DNA of 64,000 bases from an uncultured Lachnospiraceae bacterium (lineage in GTDB: Bacteria; Bacillota; Clostridia; Lachnospirales; Lachnospiraceae). Under the pieces are notes generated by a model that saw only the letters and a program-made list of their open reading frames with translations, had not been told where the DNA came from and searched no databases. Each line of letters opens with the position of its first letter. The first letter of the stretch is position 1. The position numbers and the translations under genes were made by a program. The stretch spans positions 1 to 64,000 of the forward strand of contig CANCYR010000008.1 of the NCBI GenBank assembly GCA_947382355.1. The letters are read 5' to 3'. This document shows positions 60,494 through 64,000 of the stretch, piece by piece.

Positions 60494-61051
60494 ATGATAG
60501 ATAAAAATAAGATTGAAGAAGGAGTGCGCCTTTTATTAGAAGGAATCGGCGAGGATATAAACAGGGAAGGGCTTGTAGAAACGCCGGCGCGCATTGCCAG
60601 AATGTATGAAGAGATTTTTGCAGGCATGGAAGAGACCCCGAAAACCCATTTATCCAAGACCTTTCATGCCAAAAACAATGAAATGGTACTGGAAAAGGAT
60701 ATCGTATTTTATTCTATGTGCGAGCATCATTTTATGCCCTTTTACGGAAAAGCCCATGTGGCTTATATTCCCGATGGTAAGGTAGTGGGTTTAAGCAAGC
60801 TGGCAAGGACGGTTGAGGTGTTTGCAAAGCGGCCCCAGCTTCAGGAGCAGATGACGGAGCAGATTGCAGAGGCGCTTATGGCGGATTTAGGAGCAAGGGG
60901 CGCTATGGTAGTCATAGAAGCGGAGCACATGTGCATGACCATGCGGGGAGTGAAAAAACCCGGCAGTAAAACAGTGACTGTAGTGGCAAAAGGTGAGTTT
61001 CGGGACAATGAAAAGCTGCAAAACAGCTTTTATCAAATGCTTAAGCTATAG
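60494..61051 (+). CDS. folE: GTP cyclohydrolase I
   Basis: 185 residues. Zinc and catalytic motifs S-M-C-E-H-H (Cys, His), G-L-S-K-L-A-R, and [10 protein letters not shown]. It makes 7,8-dihydroneopterin triphosphate from GTP, the entry step of folate synthesis. Start ATG 60494 lies 8 bases after AGGAG; the GTG at 60485 overlaps that site. Confidence 0.96.
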   Translation: MIDKNKIEEGVRLLLEGIGEDINREGLVETPARIARMYEEIFAGMEETPKTHLSKTFHAKNNEMVLEKDIVFYSMCEHHFMPFYGKAHVAYIPDGKVVGLSKLARTVEVFAKRPQLQEQMTEQIAEALMADLGARGAMVVIEAEHMCMTMRGVKKPGSKTVTVVAKGEFRDNEKLQNSFYQMLKL

Positions 61052-61065
61052 GATCGGAGAAGGAC

Positions 61066-61548
61066 ATGGAGCGGATTCAGAAGATTATCCAACATCCTCT
61101 TTATAAAGAGTATACCGGGAAAATCAGGGAATGGGAAAAGGACAGGCCCTTTTGCAGGCATGATTATGTGCATTTTCTAAATGTGGCAAGGCTGGCAATG
61201 ATTATAAAGCTAAAGGAAAATATAGATGTGCCCCAGGAGCTTGTTTATGCAGCGGCTCTTGTTCATGACATTGGAAGGCATATTCAGTATGAAACGGGAA
61301 GGGACCATGCACTTGAAAGCGGAAGACTTGCTCCGCCTGTTTTGAAAGCGGCAGGATTTTCCCGGGGTGAGACGGATATGATTATTGAGGCTGTTGTAAA
61401 TCACAGAAATGAAGCTGTAAAAGAGGAAAAAAATTTAAAAGGGCTTCTTTACAGAGCGGACAAGCTCAGCCGGGAATGTTATTTTTGTGAGGTGAACCAG
61501 TTGTGTGACTGGAAGGAAGGAAAGAAAAATGAAACATTACTCTTGTAG
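61066..61548 (+). CDS. HD-domain phosphohydrolase in the folate operon
   Basis: 160 residues of the HD superfamily: H-D-Y-V-H-F-L-N-V-A-R (first His), L-V-H-D-I-G-R-H-I (HD pair), and H-A-L-E-S-G with a later V-V-N-H-R-N. No substrate is certain. It sits between folE and folP (14 and 80 bp gaps). The operon lacks a Nudix enzyme for removing pyrophosphate from dihydroneopterin triphosphate, so this protein is a good candidate for that step, by position only. Confidence 0.82.
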   Translation: MERIQKIIQHPLYKEYTGKIREWEKDRPFCRHDYVHFLNVARLAMIIKLKENIDVPQELVYAAALVHDIGRHIQYETGRDHALESGRLAPPVLKAAGFSRGETDMIIEAVVNHRNEAVKEEKNLKGLLYRADKLSRECYFCEVNQLCDWKEGKKNETLLL

Positions 61549-61628
61549 GAAAAGGGCAGGAGTGTAGCGGCAGGGTGTTGCGCAAGTATCTAAAAAAGAT
61601 TGTACATGCAAAAGGAGAATAAGAATCC

Positions 61629-62441
61629 ATGAAAATCGGAAACAGAGAATTTGACTTGAAAAATCAGACGTACATAATGGGAATTTTAAACGTGACGCCC
61701 GATTCTTTTTCAGATGGAGGAAGGTTTAATGAAATGGATAAAGCCCTGTTCCATGTGGAAGAAATGATAAAGGACGGAGCGGCAATTATTGATGTGGGCG
61801 GAGAGTCTACCAGGCCGGGCCATAAGGTGGTGCCGGATGAGGAGGAAATAGAAAGAGTAACACCTGTTATTGAAGGAATCAAATCCAGATTTGATATTCC
61901 CGTATCGCTGGATACTTATAAAGGAAATGTGGCAAAAGCGGGAATTGCGGCAGGGGCGGATATGATCAATGATATATGGGGGCTTAAGCATGATAATCTG
62001 CTGGCAGGCATAATTGCAGAGAGCAAAATGCCCTGCTGCCTTATGCACAATAGAAAGGAGCCGGACTATACCGATTATTTAAAGGACGTATTGACGGATT
62101 TGTCAGAAACTGTAAGGCTGGCAGAGGAAGCGGGAATTGATGAGGGGAAAATCATACTGGACCCGGGAGTGGGCTTTGGCAAGACTTATGAGAATAATCT
62201 GGAAATCCTTCGTTGTCTGGAAGAGCTTCATACTTTTGGATATCCCATTCTCCTTGGCACATCAAGAAAATCGGTAATCGGGCTTACGTTGAATCTGCCG
62301 GTGGAGGAGCGGTTAGAGGGCACCCTGGTGACCACTGTGTTTGGGGTGATAAAGGGGTGTTCCATCATAAGAGTTCATGATGTAAAGGAAAATGTACGTG
62401 CAGTCAGGATGGCAAGGGCGATTCTTGGAAAAGTGGGGTGA
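61629..62441 (+). CDS. folP: Dihydropteroate synthase
   Basis: 270 residues. Motifs G-I-L-N-V-T-P-D-S-F-S-D-G-G (pterin loop), D-V-G-G-E-S-T-R-P-G, L-D-P-G-V-G-F-G-K and L-G-T-S-R-K-S. It joins p-aminobenzoate and hydroxymethyl-dihydropterin pyrophosphate; it is the sulfonamide target. The stop overlaps the next reading frame, so the two are coupled. Confidence 0.96.
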   Translation: MKIGNREFDLKNQTYIMGILNVTPDSFSDGGRFNEMDKALFHVEEMIKDGAAIIDVGGESTRPGHKVVPDEEEIERVTPVIEGIKSRFDIPVSLDTYKGNVAKAGIAAGADMINDIWGLKHDNLLAGIIAESKMPCCLMHNRKEPDYTDYLKDVLTDLSETVRLAEEAGIDEGKIILDPGVGFGKTYENNLEILRCLEELHTFGYPILLGTSRKSVIGLTLNLPVEERLEGTLVTTVFGVIKGCSIIRVHDVKENVRAVRMARAILGKVG

Positions 62442-62467
62442 TGTTTATGAAAGGCGAGGAAAAAGCT

Positions 62468-63292
62468 ATGGACTATATTAAAATTACAAACCTGGAAGTG
62501 TTTGCCCATCACGGGGTATTTCCGGAAGAAAATGAAAACGGGCAGAATTTTTATGTAAACGCCAAATTGTATTTATCTACCAGAAGCGCCGGAGTTTCGG
62601 ACGAGCTTTCCACCTCCGTGGATTATGGGCAGGTCTGTGAACGGATTCACAGCCATATGTGTCAGCATACCTACAAATTAATAGAGACGGCAGCGGAACA
62701 GGTGGCAGCGGAGATTTTTGAATGCTATCCTTTAGTGGAAAGGCTGCAGCTGGAAATATGCAAGCCAAATGCCCCCATTACCCTGCCTTTTGAAAATGTA
62801 TCAGTCACTATAGAACGGGGCTGGCAGAGAGCCTTTGTGGCTTTTGGCTCCAATATGGGGGACAAAAGAGCATATATAGAGGAGGCTCTTAAGGCGATAG
62901 AGGAGCATAAGCAGATAAGGGTGAAAAAGGTTTCTGATTTTTATGAGACAAAGCCCTATGGAGGCGTGGAACAGGAGGATTTTCTAAACGGCGTGGTTAT
63001 GTTTGACACGCTTTTGTATCCAAAGGAGCTGCTTGTATTCCTGCAGGATTTGGAAAAAAGGGCAGGAAGGGAAAGGCTTGTGCACTGGGGACCAAGGACT
63101 TTGGATTTAGATATTCTGTTTTATGGCAGCAGGATTTTGTGTGAGGAGGATTTGACTGTCCCCCACCCGGATATGAAGAACCGGGACTTTGTATTAAAGC
63201 CAATGGCAGAAATCGCACCTCATTTTATCCATCCGGTTTACGGAAAAAGCATGAAGGAGATGCTTCAGGAGCTGAATCAAAAAGAAAGCTGA
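62468..63292 (+). CDS. folK: Bifunctional dihydroneopterin aldolase / HPPK (FolB-FolK)
   Basis: 274 residues. The FolB part (about 1-115: I-T-N-L-E-V-F-A-H-H-G-V-F-P-E-E...S-T-S-V-D-Y-G) is followed by FolK (about 120-270: F-G-S-N-M-G-D-K, F-L-N-G-V, G-P-R-T-L-D-L-D-I-L, V-P-H-P-D-M). The fusion performs the aldolase and pyrophosphokinase steps in order. Start: ATG 62468 (M-D-Y-I-K-I-T-N-L) with GAGGAAAAAGCT upstream; the overlapping ATG at 62438 or 62447 is possible. Ends in a hairpin shared with the opposite gene. Confidence 0.94.
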   Translation: MDYIKITNLEVFAHHGVFPEENENGQNFYVNAKLYLSTRSAGVSDELSTSVDYGQVCERIHSHMCQHTYKLIETAAEQVAAEIFECYPLVERLQLEICKPNAPITLPFENVSVTIERGWQRAFVAFGSNMGDKRAYIEEALKAIEEHKQIRVKKVSDFYETKPYGGVEQEDFLNGVVMFDTLLYPKELLVFLQDLEKRAGRERLVHWGPRTLDLDILFYGSRILCEEDLTVPHPDMKNRDFVLKPMAEIAPHFIHPVYGKSMKEMLQELNQKES

Positions 63293-63309
63293 TTCAGCTT
63301 TCTTTTTTT
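63279..63309. terminator. Shared terminator of folK and the flippase gene
   Basis: AAAAAGAAAGCT (63279-63290) and AGCTTTCTTTTT (63296-63307) with loop GATTC; both gene stops fall in the loop region, one base apart, and both strands end in a T-run. Confidence 0.9.
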
Positions 63310-64000
63310 GAAAATAAGCTTTTGGGAAGAATAGAACTGAGCAGGCCTTTAAATGTTTCCGTCCGGCAAAAAATCAAAAGAAGCAGCAGATTTGGCAGAA
63401 GGATACAAACTGCAAGCTTGTATATAAACGACGGAAACAGAGCACCGTGATACAAGGTGCCTGCAAAATAGGTGATAATTACAAGAAACAGGGATAAGGA
63501 AAAATATCCTCCGTTGGTAAGCCAGAATTCCTTCCAGGACATTTTCAGTCCGTGCTTAAAAAGCACATAAGGCTCTACCCAGAGGGAGGTAGTGACCATG
63601 CTGATAAAGGTTCCGGCAAATACTCCGGCAGCGCCAAAGGAATAGACGGCGGCAATGGAAACCGCCAGATTGAGGACGGCTTCTATTAAAGGCTTGAAAC
63701 GGTCCTGCCAGAGAAGGCCCATGGACTCCTTGAATACAAGAGGAATCTTGCGGATGCCTATTATGTAAAAGTTGATACATATCATGGCAACTACAGGAAG
63801 GGGAAACAGGTAATGGCTGCCCCATATAAGCTCTATGAAGGGATTTAAAAGCACAAATAAGCATATGGTACAAAAGGAATAAAACCAGAAGCATGCAAAG
63901 TGTAAAAGCTTAAAAATCTTATAGGAGGTTTCTCTGGATTCGGTAGCGTTTAAATTGCCGACTCCTGCCGTCAGGGCAGAAAACATCTGCCCCACCACCA
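63294..64000 (-). CDS. Polysaccharide biosynthesis flippase (Wzx/MATE-like), C-terminal part
   Basis: About 235 visible residues, very hydrophobic, in the style of Wzx/MurJ-like flippases (V-G-Q-M-F-S-A-L-T-A-G-V-G-N-L, K-P-L-I-E-A-V-L-N-L, I-G-I-R-K-I-P). It would move lipid-linked polysaccharide repeat units across the membrane. The N-terminus lies outside the window; the frame is open at 64000. Its 3' end is 1 base from the folK stop on the other strand. Confidence 0.85.
   Translation of the reverse strand, partial: VVGQMFSALTAGVGNLNATESRETSYKIFKLLHFACFWFYSFCTICLFVLLNPFIELIWGSHYLFPLPVVAMICINFYIIGIRKIPLVFKESMGLLWQDRFKPLIEAVLNLAVSIAAVYSFGAAGVFAGTFISMVTTSLWVEPYVLFKHGLKMSWKEFWLTNGGYFSLSLFLVIITYFAGTLYHGALFPSFIYKLAVCILLPNLLLLLIFCRTETFKGLLSSILPKSLFSKKES

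Overview
This 64 kb window looks like a chromosome segment of a Gram-positive anaerobe of the Lachnospiraceae (Clostridia), possibly Blautia- or Ruminococcus-like. The evidence is the linkage dgt-dnaG-rpoD-trmK-nif3, the PerR / flavoprotein-rubredoxin / rubrerythrin set, AGGAGG ribosome sites, frequent GTG and TTG starts, moderate-to-low GC, and several family-typical hypothetical genes. The species cannot be fixed from this sequence alone.

Layout. 1-6.1 kb: end of a MATE transporter, a lipoprotein / MBOAT / AlgJ-like acylation set, and pepD. 6.1-11.2 kb: aroK, a LacI-sensor diguanylate cyclase, and on the minus strand a class I amidotransferase with a Y-family polymerase. 11.3-15.8 kb: a long palindromic repeat, a protein with two FliD-like modules, and a decayed island (methylase scrap, recombinase remnant, small hypotheticals) between two tRNA-Leu genes. 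16-25.2 kb: a GerMN lipoprotein, lrgAB, dgt, dnaG, rpoD, trmK, a Nif3-like protein and a nucleoside kinase. 25.3-28.4 kb: rnpB, then a second MBOAT/SGNH pair. 28.4-30.1 kb: a GNAT gene and two adjacent genes each broken by an in-frame TAG. 30.2-36.4 kb: hflX, then a zinc-homeostasis set of two COG0523/CobW GTPases and znuACB. 36.5-42.5 kb: an AAA+ ATPase, a peroxide-stress operon with a readable PerR box, and small coiled-coil proteins. 41-46 kb: accessory DNA with an internally deleted Rpn nuclease, a truncated HAD gene and a two-gene cassette (PD-(D/E)XK nuclease fused to a tyrosine-recombinase-like domain, plus an AlbA_2 / HATPase protein). 46.3-54.7 kb: a six-gene Dlt-like operon with an unusual PP-loop ATPase and formyltransferase, followed by a two-component system. 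54.8-64 kb: pyrBI, a nitroreductase, a PH-domain protein, an HTH regulator, a small membrane protein, the folate operon folC-folE-HD-folP-folBK, and the end of a polysaccharide flippase.

The strongest candidates for something undescribed are the Dlt-like operon at 46316-52587, which has all the parts needed to activate, carry, formylate and export an acyl group, and the nuclease-recombinase / AlbA_2 cassette at 43000-46064. Other themes are three separate MBOAT+SGNH acylation systems in one window, a family of palindromic elements with GTAACAGTTCAGCCCTCAGC ends, a COG0523 GTPase carrying a TIGR03943-like C-terminal domain, and an HD hydrolase placed where the folate pathway lacks a pyrophosphatase.
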